This document shows, piece by piece, positions 31,115-39,682 of a stretch of 64,000 nt of DNA. The notes beneath the pieces were generated by a model. The model saw only the letters and a program-made list of their open reading frames with translations, was not told where the DNA came from and searched no databases. Positions within the stretch are counted from its first letter, which is position 1, and each line of letters begins with the position of its first letter. Source of the DNA: Numidum massiliense (GTDB lineage: Bacteria > Bacillota > Bacilli > Thermoactinomycetales > Novibacillaceae); assembly GCF_001375555.1 (NCBI RefSeq), contig NZ_CTDZ01000009.1, positions 1,419,758-1,483,757 on the forward strand, given 5' to 3'. Both the position numbers and the translations under genes were made by a program.

Positions 31115-33214
31115 TTATGCGGGGATGCGGATGTCCACTGTCGTCCCCTCGCCAAACTCGCTGTCGATGAGAATCGTCCCGCGAAACTGTTGGATGACAC
31201 CGTAACAGACCGATAACCCGAGTCCGGTTCCTTTGCCGACCGGCTTCGTCGTATAAAACGGATCGTACAGTTTCGGTAAATGCTCTTTCGGGATGCCGAT
31301 GCCGGTATCGGCGACGCGAATCGCAATTTCTCCCGCCGCGAACGATGTCGCAACCGTTAATGTGCCGCCGCCCTCCTCCATCGCATCGAGCGCGTTATTC
31401 AGCACATTGACGATCACTTGCGTCAATTTGAGCGAATCGCCGGCGACGAACGGCACATCGGGTGCAAGCTCAGTGTAGAGCGTCACCTTGTACCGCGCGA
31501 GCACGTAGTGTACCATCGCGATACTATCGCGTACGACTTGATTGACGTCGACTTCGCTCTCCCTCCACTCCGCCTTGCGGGAAAAGTTTAACAAGTTGGT
31601 CGTAATGTCTTTACAGCGATCCGTATTGTCTTTAATGACCCGTAAGTAGTCGTCTAACTCGCCGGAGCGGAACAGCGTGTCCCCTTCTTCAACGAGGCGG
31701 TCAGCCAAATCTTCGGCGTACACTTTAATCGTGGCGAGCGGGTTGTTCACTTCGTGTGCGAAATTGGAGGCCATCAACCCGAGCGCGCTCAATTTGTCAG
31801 TCTGCAATAGGTTCTCCTCCATCTGCCGCTGTTCGGTAATGTCTTCGATGACGATGAGTGCCTCCTTCTCGCCGTCCGACGGATGTTTTAACGGGTAGAC
31901 GCGGTGTCGGAAAATGCGTTTCTCCCCGTTTGGCTGCATTTTCGTCATGGTGCGGTCGATGTCACACACATCGCTTGCGCCGAAGCCTGGGCAATCTGCA
32001 CAAGGCGCCGCTCTGTCGTTAAAGAGGGCATAACAAGGGACGTCCGTATCGGATTGCAACCAACTTTGCAGTAGCGGATTCATCCACGTCACGCGGTAAT
32101 CGTCGCGCACGATCGCCAGCCCAGCGCCGATTCCACCGACAATAATGTCGAGCCGCTCTTTTTCTTGCAGTAACCGTTCAGATTTATTTTTTAGTTCGAC
32201 GCTCATTTCGTTAAAAGAATGTGCCAGCTCGCCGAATTCGTCGCTGCGGTTCACCTCGACCCGTTTTGGCCATTCGCCCGCTTTTACCCGCCGCATCGCC
32301 TGTTGTAGGGTGACGATCGGACGCGTAAAATAGAGCCCTGCGTATACGCTAATTAGGCTGACGGTCAAAATGACGAGTAGTACCGCCAACACACTTCGCT
32401 TTACCATCTCGTAGATCGGAGAAAACGCCTCCCGCGTCGGCTGTTCCATCACTAACTCCCAATTAAAATCGTCGAGCGTCGTGTGCACGCCTAACATTTT
32501 TTCTCCGTTATCCCCTGTTTGCACCGCTTGTGCGACATGCTGTAGGTTGGAAGGGCCTGATGTGTCGGAAATAACGCGTCCCTGTTCGTCCCGTAAATAG
32601 ATGCGCTCACCTTTTTGGACGTGTTGCGAAGAGATTTCGCCAACGAGCTTTTGCAACTGCAGTTTAACCCCGATACTGCCCATTAAGCGGTGACCATCGG
32701 TGGAGTGAACGGGAACGGCCCATTTCATAACCGGTTGCCCGAAGTCATTCAACTCGATCGGACCGTGTACGCGCTCGCGCTGTTTAATTTTGCGCATCAT
32801 CTGCTGCTCGAGCCATTGTTCGCCGCTGCCCGCTTCGTTTAACGAGAAGCGAGACACTTTTCGCGCAACGCGTCCTTTCGCGTCGAGTAACACGATTTCT
32901 TCGATCGACTCACTTTGGCGGAGTACATCGTAAAACAGCGCCCGCTGTTCATCGATGTGCCTCGCAGTCGATAAAAACGTCATCCGGTTCGACATTTCAT
33001 TTAGCTCCATTGTCAATTGGTAGGCGATGTTTTCCACTTTTAACGTCTGCCGCGCCGTAATGTTTTCTTCTAAATCACTATTGATGCGCAGCAAATAGTA
33101 GCCGCTAATAAGGATGAGCGGAACGGTCGACATGAGCAAACCGAATAGTAACACTTTATTGCGTATTTTTGACAATGATGCCAGCTTCTGTGTCAGTTTC
33201 TGTGTCAGTTTCAC
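31115..33214 (-). CDS. Cache/HAMP/PAS sensor histidine kinase
   Basis: This 699-residue membrane kinase has TM1 (VLLFGLLMSTVPLILISGYYLL, residues 22-42), an extracytoplasmic dCache-like domain to about 275, TM2 (VLAVLLVILTVSLISVYAG), a HAMP domain, a PAS domain (about 360-460), the HisKA dimerisation domain with phospho-accepting H487 in FAHEVNNPLATIK, and a HATPase_c domain (N-box VLNNALDAME, G-boxes DTGIGI and GKGTGLGLSV). The PAS carries cysteines C394, C405, C408 and C417, a possible metal or redox site. GTG 33214 follows GGGGAGGG. It lies 14 bases after the binding-protein gene and 78 before the response regulator. Confidence 0.92.
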   Translation of the reverse strand: MKLTQKLTQKLASLSKIRNKVLLFGLLMSTVPLILISGYYLLRINSDLEENITARQTLKVENIAYQLTMELNEMSNRMTFLSTARHIDEQRALFYDVLRQSESIEEIVLLDAKGRVARKVSRFSLNEAGSGEQWLEQQMMRKIKQRERVHGPIELNDFGQPVMKWAVPVHSTDGHRLMGSIGVKLQLQKLVGEISSQHVQKGERIYLRDEQGRVISDTSGPSNLQHVAQAVQTGDNGEKMLGVHTTLDDFNWELVMEQPTREAFSPIYEMVKRSVLAVLLVILTVSLISVYAGLYFTRPIVTLQQAMRRVKAGEWPKRVEVNRSDEFGELAHSFNEMSVELKNKSERLLQEKERLDIIVGGIGAGLAIVRDDYRVTWMNPLLQSWLQSDTDVPCYALFNDRAAPCADCPGFGASDVCDIDRTMTKMQPNGEKRIFRHRVYPLKHPSDGEKEALIVIEDITEQRQMEENLLQTDKLSALGLMASNFAHEVNNPLATIKVYAEDLADRLVEEGDTLFRSGELDDYLRVIKDNTDRCKDITTNLLNFSRKAEWRESEVDVNQVVRDSIAMVHYVLARYKVTLYTELAPDVPFVAGDSLKLTQVIVNVLNNALDAMEEGGGTLTVATSFAAGEIAIRVADTGIGIPKEHLPKLYDPFYTTKPVGKGTGLGLSVCYGVIQQFRGTILIDSEFGEGTTVDIRIPA

Positions 33215-33228
33215 GCCCGACCCTCCCC

Positions 33229-34257
33229 TCAATCGTCTGTCGCAATGTGCGGCACAATGTTGGCCATGCGGATGAGCTCCCCATTAATTCGCACGTCCAA
33301 TCGTTTTCTCACTTCGTCATTCACGCTAAAGGTAATCGTATCCGGCAGTTCGACCGGCACGTCATTCGGGGCACTTCCTTTGACGATCGCGCTCACGTGG
33401 CGCGCCGCCTGGTAACCCAAGCTGTAATACGACGCCCCGTAGCCGAACAAGAAACCGCGCGCCACCTCTTGGTCAAAAATGCCCATTAGCGGGACACCGT
33501 GTTTTAGCGACAAGGCAGCGAGCGCGTCCGTGCGCGCTTCAATGTGGTAACTCGGTAAGACGAGGATCCCGTCGTTTTTCTTTAGCTTGCCTTCAAGTCG
33601 CTTAAGTGCTCCCTCTTCGTCTAAATCGTAGGTGACGATCGGGACACTTAGAGTCTTCGCCGCTTGCCGGGTCGTTTCTAAACTGATGCGGCTCGCCGTC
33701 ACCCCACCGTTGTATAAAATGATGACACGCTCCATATCGGGCAAGAGCTGTACAAACATTTCAAGCCGTTTTGCCGACAAATCTTTGTGGTAGTTGTCGA
33801 CTCCGGTAAAAATGTCGCCCGGATGTTTATAGTCGCTGATTAGACCTAACTCTTTCGGTGCGGCGATACCGGCAAAAACAACGGGGACGGAGCGATCCGC
33901 GCGTGCGAGTTGCCGTTTCACCTCCAACGTTTCCACCGCTCCTAAACTAACGATGACATCGACCTCTTGCTGCACGAGTTGTTCCGCTTTTTGTACGAGT
34001 AGCGTTACGTCATCTCGTGCGTCATACGTGAGAAACTCACAGGAATCACTTGCATACCCTAAATCGCGCAGTCCCGCCTTTAAGCCGTTCAATTTTTCTT
34101 GTCGGCTGTTCCCTGACATTAAAATCCCGATGCGACACGTATCGGCATCCGACGTGCGTAAGTCATTAAATACGAATAGTAGCACGAGTAGCACAATACC
34201 ACTGACTAACAACGTTACACCGATTTTTTTCCTCTGCTTTCTCCTTTTTCCTCGCAT
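33229..34257 (-). CDS. ABC-type substrate-binding protein (ABC_sub_bind family), membrane-anchored
   Basis: This is a 342-residue protein with a very basic N-terminus (RGKRRKQRKK) and one hydrophobic helix (VTLLVSGIVLLVLLFVF) without a lipobox, so it is probably an uncleaved anchor facing outward. The rest is a two-lobed periplasmic-binding fold of the ABC_sub_bind type (TrpX-like): RIGILMSGNSRQEKLNGLKAG, IVSLGAVETL, VVFAGIAAPKELG. No permease or ATPase gene is nearby. It sits first in an operon with a Cache kinase and a sigma-54 activator, so it likely serves as an accessory ligand sensor rather than a transporter part. ATG 34257 lacks a strong ribosome site. Confidence 0.8.
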   Translation of the reverse strand: MRGKRRKQRKKIGVTLLVSGIVLLVLLFVFNDLRTSDADTCRIGILMSGNSRQEKLNGLKAGLRDLGYASDSCEFLTYDARDDVTLLVQKAEQLVQQEVDVIVSLGAVETLEVKRQLARADRSVPVVFAGIAAPKELGLISDYKHPGDIFTGVDNYHKDLSAKRLEMFVQLLPDMERVIILYNGGVTASRISLETTRQAAKTLSVPIVTYDLDEEGALKRLEGKLKKNDGILVLPSYHIEARTDALAALSLKHGVPLMGIFDQEVARGFLFGYGASYYSLGYQAARHVSAIVKGSAPNDVPVELPDTITFSVNDEVRKRLDVRINGELIRMANIVPHIATDD

Positions 34258-34317
34258 GGCGTGGACACAACCTTAAGTGACTTAATGTTATTTAATGTGA
34301 CTATATCGTATCGGCGT

Positions 34318-34453
34318 CTAGTTCGTCACCGTAATAACCCACAATTGTTTGAACGTTTCCTTGTCCGGTGTCTTGTACCGCTGCCATCAACTGGATACGT
34401 TCCTAAATCCTCATAATTCGCTGCCCGAATACCCACTCTAACAAAAAAGATCA
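34318..34453 (-). pseudogene. frameshifted C-terminal gene fragment
   Basis: On the minus strand one frame reads RAANYEDLGTYPVDGSG and, shifted by one base, continues as YKTPDKETFKQLWVITVTN to a TAG at 34318. Each part looks like ordinary coding sequence, and adding one base would join them. The fragment is truncated by the start of the subtilase gene. The family is not recognised. It may be a decayed gene once upstream of the sensory operon. Confidence 0.35.
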
Positions 34454-34471
34454 ATGTTGGGGTGCAAACAC

Positions 34472-35839
34472 ATGCGGAATAAAAGGATCATTGCAGTCGT
34501 CGTCGCGTTTGTATTCGTTGTGGGCATTTTCGCTCTCATCCGTCCCGCAAACCGTGGCAATGAGGCGATCCAGAACAATCGCGCGGTGCAACTAAAGGTG
34601 GAAAACATTCAACAACCCGGAAAGAAACTTCGAAAAGTCCAATCGTTCAGTAACCGCCCGTTAAAAACGCAACTCAATAAACACCCGCAAATTAAAACGA
34701 TTGACCACAATGCACGCGCGCAAAGCCATTACTATGTCAATGAAGTGGCGGTTAAATTCGTCGTTCATCCGAACGAGGCACAAATGGCGAAGATCGCGCG
34801 AGAAATTGACGGAAAACTCGTCAAAAACACTGGTACACTCTGTGTATTCGCCTCCAAAAACACATCTGCTACAGATATGATTCGCTACTTTAATCAAGAC
34901 GACAATGTCGCCTACGTCGAACCCCACTACATTTTGATGAAGCAACAGCCGAATGATGAATTGTATAAACCGTATCAATGGAATTTGCCCGCGATTCAAG
35001 CGGAAGGTGGCTGGCAGTTTACTCGCGGGGCGGACTTCGTAAAAATCGCAATTATCGACACTGGTGTGGAACTCGACCATCCCGATTTGGCGCATCGCTT
35101 GACACGCGGGTACAATGCCGTCGCCGACAACGATCATGCAAACGACGACAACGGACACGGCACGCACGTCGCCGGGATCATTGCCTCGGAAACGAACAAT
35201 CGCCGCGGTACTGCCGGGATCACGTGGCGCAACCGCATTATGCCGGTAAAGGCGATGAACGCCGACGGTTACGGAGGATCATTTGACATTGCGCGGGCGA
35301 TTATTTGGGCGACGGACAACGGGGCAGATATTATTAACATGAGTTTAGGGAACTACCAATCTGCTGCAGTCATAAAAGACGCCATCGACTACGCCTTCGC
35401 TAACGACGTCGTCGTGATTGCCGCCTCGGGGAACGACAGTACGGATCAACCGAGTTACCCGGCAGCCTACCCGGAAGTGCTCAGCGTATCGGCCGTCGAC
35501 TGGGACGGAAAACGCGCCGATTTTTCCAATTTCGGAAAATATGTCGATGTCGCTGCACCTGGGGTAGACATTCCGAGTACGTACCTGGGCAAGCATTATG
35601 CGATGTTGTCCGGCACGTCGATGGCGGCACCGCACGTAACTGCGCTCGCGGGACTGATCCGCTCGCTCAACCCGCAGCTCACGAATACGGAAGTGATGGC
35701 GATCATTAAAAGTACAACGCGGGATTTCGGAGCCGCGGGCATTGATGTGTACTTTGGACGCGGCATCATCGACATCGGACAGGCGCTAAAAACGACGTTC
35801 AAACAAAAATACCCCTTACGTGGAATATTTTTACCCTAG
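34472..35839 (+). CDS. subtilisin-like serine protease (S8 family)
   Basis: This 455-residue secreted or membrane-tethered protease has an N-terminal hydrophobic helix (IIAVVVAFVFVVGIFALI), a linker, a pro-domain of the inhibitor I9/fervidolysin type (EVAVKFVVHPNEAQMAKIAR ... VAYVEPHYIL) and a peptidase S8 domain. The catalytic triad is D196 (IIDTGVELDH), H229 (NGHGTHVAG) and S383 (SGTSMAAPH), with the oxyanion Asn in AASGND. The catalytic core resembles thermitase. ATG 34472 follows GGGGTG; an earlier ATG at 34454 has no ribosome site. It stands alone with its own terminator at 35926-35958. Confidence 0.92.
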   Translation: MRNKRIIAVVVAFVFVVGIFALIRPANRGNEAIQNNRAVQLKVENIQQPGKKLRKVQSFSNRPLKTQLNKHPQIKTIDHNARAQSHYYVNEVAVKFVVHPNEAQMAKIAREIDGKLVKNTGTLCVFASKNTSATDMIRYFNQDDNVAYVEPHYILMKQQPNDELYKPYQWNLPAIQAEGGWQFTRGADFVKIAIIDTGVELDHPDLAHRLTRGYNAVADNDHANDDNGHGTHVAGIIASETNNRRGTAGITWRNRIMPVKAMNADGYGGSFDIARAIIWATDNGADIINMSLGNYQSAAVIKDAIDYAFANDVVVIAASGNDSTDQPSYPAAYPEVLSVSAVDWDGKRADFSNFGKYVDVAAPGVDIPSTYLGKHYAMLSGTSMAAPHVTALAGLIRSLNPQLTNTEVMAIIKSTTRDFGAAGIDVYFGRGIIDIGQALKTTFKQKYPLRGIFLP

Positions 35840-35925
35840 AAAGTGTGACGTAACGATCGCTTATTATGAGGCCGCAATGCTGGGCGCACGAGACGCGATC
35901 AGCATATGTAACGGCGACTGTCTGG

Positions 35926-35958
35926 CCCACCCCTGTTTTGTCTGTCGGGTGGGTTTTT
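35926..35958 (+). terminator. rho-independent terminator of the subtilase gene
   Basis: CCCACC (35926-35931) pairs with GGTGGG (35948-35953), followed by TTTTT. The loop is long (16 bases). It lies about 90 bases after the stop. Confidence 0.65.
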
Positions 35959-36126
35959 CACATATTACAGCCGCTCTCGCTCATCAAACCGCGAGCGCCC
36001 AGCAAGCGACCGCCTCTTTCCACTCCCAGACACAATGATGTATCATTACTTAAGTATGCGATGCTTAAAAGCAAAAGTAATAAAATTACCTATTTTATGA
36101 CATATGGAGAACAGGAGTTATTGGCA

Positions 36127-37401
36127 ATGACTTATGATGTAATTGTAATTGGTGGCGGCCCCTCGGGGCTGATGGCGAGTATCGCTGCCGCGAGGGAGCC
36201 GGGGACGAACGTGCTCCTCGTCGATAAAGGCGACCGTCTCGGACGGAAGCTCGGCATATCCGGCGGCGGTCGCTGTAACGTGACGAATGCGAAACCGATC
36301 GACGAACTAATTAAAAACATCCCCGGCAACGGACGCTTTTTGTACAGTGCGTTAGCCACCTTTAGCAATGCGGACATTATCGCCTTTTTTGAAGGGTTGG
36401 GCATTCAATTAAAGGAAGAAGACCGCGGGCGCATGTTTCCCGTGTCAGACAAAGCGAAGACGGTCGTCCAAGCGTTAATCGCGAAAGTGCGCGCCCAAGG
36501 GGTACATATCCGCGTTAACAGTCCAGTGGAACGCGTCTTATACGGAAAGGGGGGCGTCCAAGGGGTGAAGCTAACGAACGGCGAAAGGATTCACGCCACG
36601 TGTGTCATCGTCGCTTCCGGTGGAAAATCGGTGCCGCAAACGGGCTCGACCGGGGACGGGTACGCGTGGGCAGAGACGGCCGGGCATACCGTCACTGAGC
36701 TGTATCCGACAGAAGTACCGCTTACGTCAGACGAGCCGTTTATCGCCAACCGCGAGCTACAAGGGCTCTCCTTGCGAGACATTACGCTAACCGTTTGGAA
36801 CCCGCGCGGCAAAAAAATCGTCACCCACGAAGGCGACCTCGTGTTTACTCACTTCGGGCTCTCCGGTCCGACCGCGCTACGCTGCAGCCAGTTCGTCGTC
36901 AAGGCACGTAAAACGTTCAATGTACCGACGGTTACGCTGACGATCGATTTATTCCCGCAGCACGCGCTCGATCACCTGCACACGGAATTATCGCATCTAG
37001 CGAAACAAGAGCCAAAAAAATCGCTGAAAAACGCGCTCAAACGGTACATACCGGAACGACTTAGTAACGTCGTCTTGCAACAAGCAGAACTTTCACTCGA
37101 CGTCACTTGCGGCAACGTCGCTAAGCAGAAATGGCTGGAGTTATCACAATTACTAAAAGCTTTTCCGGTGCGAGCAAACGGTACGTTACCGCTGGAAAAA
37201 GCGTTCGTCACTGGCGGCGGAGTGCACCTGAAAGAAATCGATCCGAAGACGATGCAATCGAGGCGAATGCCGGGTTTATTTTTTTGCGGTGAAATTTTAG
37301 ACGTACACGGGTATACAGGTGGCTACAATATTACGGCTGCCTTCACGACTGGCTACAGCGCCGGAAAAAGTGCGGCGGCACAGTGCGCGGCAAACACGTG
37401 A
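36127..37401 (+). CDS. HI0933/YtfP-family FAD-dependent oxidoreductase
   Basis: This is a 424-residue flavoprotein. The FAD-binding motif [14 protein letters not shown] is at residues 5-18, followed by the family-specific [16 protein letters not shown] and the C-terminal [16 protein letters not shown]...[19 protein letters not shown]. This matches the HI0933 (YhiN/YtfP, BaiN) family, which has an inserted beta-barrel domain (residues about 195-330). The substrate is uncertain, possibly flavin-dependent reduction or tRNA/bile-acid-type chemistry. ATG 36127 follows CAGGAG. Confidence 0.88.
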   Translation: MTYDVIVIGGGPSGLMASIAAAREPGTNVLLVDKGDRLGRKLGISGGGRCNVTNAKPIDELIKNIPGNGRFLYSALATFSNADIIAFFEGLGIQLKEEDRGRMFPVSDKAKTVVQALIAKVRAQGVHIRVNSPVERVLYGKGGVQGVKLTNGERIHATCVIVASGGKSVPQTGSTGDGYAWAETAGHTVTELYPTEVPLTSDEPFIANRELQGLSLRDITLTVWNPRGKKIVTHEGDLVFTHFGLSGPTALRCSQFVVKARKTFNVPTVTLTIDLFPQHALDHLHTELSHLAKQEPKKSLKNALKRYIPERLSNVVLQQAELSLDVTCGNVAKQKWLELSQLLKAFPVRANGTLPLEKAFVTGGGVHLKEIDPKTMQSRRMPGLFFCGEILDVHGYTGGYNITAAFTTGYSAGKSAAAQCAANT

Positions 37402-37613
37402 GAACCGTTTGCACTACCTGCGGCCCGCGTGACGTACTGCGCACATTATTTCTATAAAGCACCTCGTTACAGTGGCAATGTAGTGCAAATGTACGTTCAT
37501 CGGCATGCACTTATCCGCTCGACAGTTCTTGCGCTTGTCCTGCATCTCGTTTTCCAATATGCTAAACATACAGCAGAAGATGCCACAATGTCTACGAAGG
37601 AGGCGTTCGGCCA
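37402..37613. other. intergenic stretch between flavoprotein and recombinase genes
   Basis: Two hundred and twelve bases with no convincing gene, hairpin or promoter that I can support. The recombinase ribosome site AAGGAGG lies at its right end. Confidence 0.5.
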
Positions 37614-38702
37614 ATGACGACACACCCTTTCTCCCGGCGTCTTTCGGAAAGTGTCAACCGGATCGTCGCCCGCTTCCCAGCGCCGGTGCAAGAGTTTTTT
37701 TATGAAATGATTAGCGCGGAGCGCTCCGAGCGGACGATTGCGAATTACGCCTATGATTTTGACCTCTATTTTACGTATTTAAACGAACAACACGTCGCTT
37801 ACGACGACGTGTCAGCGCAACACATTCGCGGTTTTTTTCGCCATATTGAAAATGGCTATGAACGGACGATCGAAGTGAAAACGACGCACACCGACCGCGT
37901 GACAGGCGAAAAAAAAGAGAAGTGGATCACGCGCACCCACTTTCGGGAAAATACGCGTAGCGGCAAAGCGCGCAAACGGTCTTCCCTCCATTCGCTGTAC
38001 CGCTTTTTAGATAAGAACGGCTACATTTCTCGCAACCCGATGCAGGATTTCGAGGACAGCTCGCTCAAAACGAGTTCGCAAACGCGGGCGCCAGTCTTCC
38101 TCTCTCTCGAGGAAGCGCGGCGCTTAATTCACGCCGTCACTTCCTACTACGACGAAAACGAAGACGACCACCGCTTCCTCCCTGAATTGGCGAGCCGTGA
38201 TCGCGCGATCATGTTGCTCATGTTAAACACGGGCATGCGCGTCTCCGAGCTCGTTCAGCTCGACGTGCATAGTATCCAAAGGAGTGAGAACGAGTCCCAC
38301 GTCACTGTACTCGGCAAAGGGAACAAAGAACGGGTCCTCAAGTTGAACAGTACCGCGACCGGAGCGCTTGCGGCGTATGAGGCGGATCGTGCGACGCTCA
38401 TTCGAGATCGAGAGCAAAAAGCGCTATTCGTCAACCGCTTCGGCCGACGCATGAGTCGAAAAGCTGTGTACGAAGTCGTACAAAAATACGTAGAAGCAGC
38501 TGGTTTACCGCCCAAGTCGGCGAAAATATCGCCGCACAAACTACGCCACACACTCGCGACGTTACTCCTAAAAAACGGAGAAAACTTGCGTGTCGTACAA
38601 GAGATTCTCGGACATTCGAGCATTCAGACGACTGAAATTTATACGCACGTCATTAATACGGAAAAAGATCAAGCACTCGACCAGCTCGACCGCTTCTTTT
38701 AA
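37614..38702 (+). CDS. tyrosine recombinase, XerS-like
   Basis: This 362-residue integrase-family protein has a SAM-like core-binding domain (residues 15-140, RTIANYAYDFDLYFTYL) and a catalytic domain with the conserved Arg in LNTGMRVSELVQLD, HKLRH, the GHSS motif and the nucleophilic Tyr in TEIYTHV. Length and the long inserted KTTHTDRVTGEKKEKW segment recall XerS, the single-recombinase form that resolves chromosome dimers, rather than XerC/XerD. No phage or attachment site lies next to it; it precedes lexA, so a housekeeping role is likely. ATG 37614 follows AAGGAGG. Confidence 0.85.
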   Translation: MTTHPFSRRLSESVNRIVARFPAPVQEFFYEMISAERSERTIANYAYDFDLYFTYLNEQHVAYDDVSAQHIRGFFRHIENGYERTIEVKTTHTDRVTGEKKEKWITRTHFRENTRSGKARKRSSLHSLYRFLDKNGYISRNPMQDFEDSSLKTSSQTRAPVFLSLEEARRLIHAVTSYYDENEDDHRFLPELASRDRAIMLLMLNTGMRVSELVQLDVHSIQRSENESHVTVLGKGNKERVLKLNSTATGALAAYEADRATLIRDREQKALFVNRFGRRMSRKAVYEVVQKYVEAAGLPPKSAKISPHKLRHTLATLLLKNGENLRVVQEILGHSSIQTTEIYTHVINTEKDQALDQLDRFF

Positions 38703-38708
38703 CAATAA

Positions 38709-38747
38709 GAACTTATGTTTGTCCTTTGTCCACGTTTTTGGTATAAT
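38709..38747 (+). promoter_or_regulatory. lexA promoter with overlapping SOS box
   Basis: TTGTCC (38719-38724), 17 bases, TATAAT (38742-38747). GAACTTATGTTT (38709-38720) fits the Bacillus SOS box GAAC-N4-GTTC with one mismatch and overlaps the -35, as expected for LexA autoregulation. Confidence 0.7.
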
Positions 38748-38783
38748 AAAAAAAATGAGCTGCCTCAAGGAGTGTCCACTACA

Positions 38784-39404
38784 ATGACGAATTTGACGCC
38801 GCGCCAGCAAGCGATCCTCGACTTTATCCGCGAGCAAGTGCGCGAGAAAGGCTACCCCCCGTCCGTACGAGAAATTGGCGAAGCAGTCGGACTCGCGTCC
38901 AGTTCGACGGTACATGGCCATCTGTCCCGCTTGGAAAAAAAGGGGGTTCTGCGCCGCGATCCGACGAAGCCGCGCGCGATCGAACTATTGGATGAAGACA
39001 GTGCAGCCGATTTCGATTTACGCGTGACGCGCGTGCCACTACTCGGCAAAGTGACAGCGGGTGAACCGATTACCGCAGTGGAAAATGTCGAAGACTACTA
39101 TTACTTGCCGAGGCGCATGGTCGGAGACGGAGACAACGCCTTTTTACTGCGCGTGCAAGGGGAAAGCATGATCAATATCGGTATTTGTGACGGTGACTAC
39201 GTCGTCGTTCGGCAACAGCACGACGCGATTAACGGAGATGTTGTCGTCGCCATGACTGATGAAGACGAAGTGACGGTCAAACGTTTTTACAAAGAAAAAA
39301 ATCGCATACGCTTGCAACCGGAAAACGATGCGATGGAGCCGATTTTTTTGAGCAACGTGACGATTTTAGGTAAAGTTACTGGACTGTTCCGCACGATTCA
39401 TTGA
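38784..39404 (+). CDS. lexA: SOS repressor LexA
   Basis: This 206-residue repressor has an N-terminal winged helix ([40 protein letters not shown]) and a C-terminal S24 autoprotease domain. The self-cleavage site is Ala-Gly in [10 protein letters not shown], the nucleophile is the Ser of GESMINIGI and the general base is the Lys of VTVKRF. RecA-stimulated self-cleavage induces the SOS genes. ATG 38784 follows CAAGGAG. Its promoter carries an SOS box. In B. subtilis lexA lies elsewhere than next to ynbB, so the local order is a variant. Confidence 0.96.
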   Translation: MTNLTPRQQAILDFIREQVREKGYPPSVREIGEAVGLASSSTVHGHLSRLEKKGVLRRDPTKPRAIELLDEDSAADFDLRVTRVPLLGKVTAGEPITAVENVEDYYYLPRRMVGDGDNAFLLRVQGESMINIGICDGDYVVVRQQHDAINGDVVVAMTDEDEVTVKRFYKEKNRIRLQPENDAMEPIFLSNVTILGKVTGLFRTIH

Positions 39405-39442
39405 TGTTTTTTTATAGATGAACACAACCCTGTCAAAAATGA

Positions 39443-39480
39443 AAGGGAGCCCGACATACGGTAAAGCGGCGGGCTCCCTT
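39443..39480. terminator. bidirectional hairpin between lexA and ynbB
   Basis: AAGGGAGCCCG (39443-39453) pairs perfectly with CGGGCTCCCTT (39470-39480). Leftward it is followed by TTTCATTTTTGAC, so it best serves ynbB readout; it also follows the lexA stop by 38 bases. Confidence 0.6.
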
Positions 39481-39533
39481 CAGCAATCTGTTCTTCATTC
39501 CATTCGATTTCCCATGCTTTTCTAGTCACGTGC

Positions 39534-39617
39534 CTCGATATCCTTAATCTCGATATCCTTAATATCGCGTACGATCTTCCCTATCTCGTACGATCTTCAA
39601 TATCGGGTACGATCTTC
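39534..39617. repeat. two nested short tandem repeats
   Basis: CTCGATATCCTTAAT occurs twice in tandem (39534-39548, 39549-39563). Directly after, GTACGATCTTC occurs three times with an exact 19-bp period (39569, 39588, 39607). The gap lies between the ynbB stop and the hairpin at 39443-39480. Confidence 0.85.
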
Positions 39618-39682
39618 TTTACCCGTTCCCACCTCTCTAGAAACCTATTATGTAAGCAACCGCCTCGACAAGTCGTTAACCG

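Noticed and set aside
33229-34257. Substrate-binding protein as part of an ABC importer
   Set aside because: No permease or ATPase gene is adjacent; the next genes are a kinase and response regulator.
37614-38702. Tyrosine recombinase as the mark of a prophage or integrative element
   Set aside because: No phage, plasmid or attachment-site genes surround it and it is XerS-like next to lexA, so a housekeeping recombinase is more likely.
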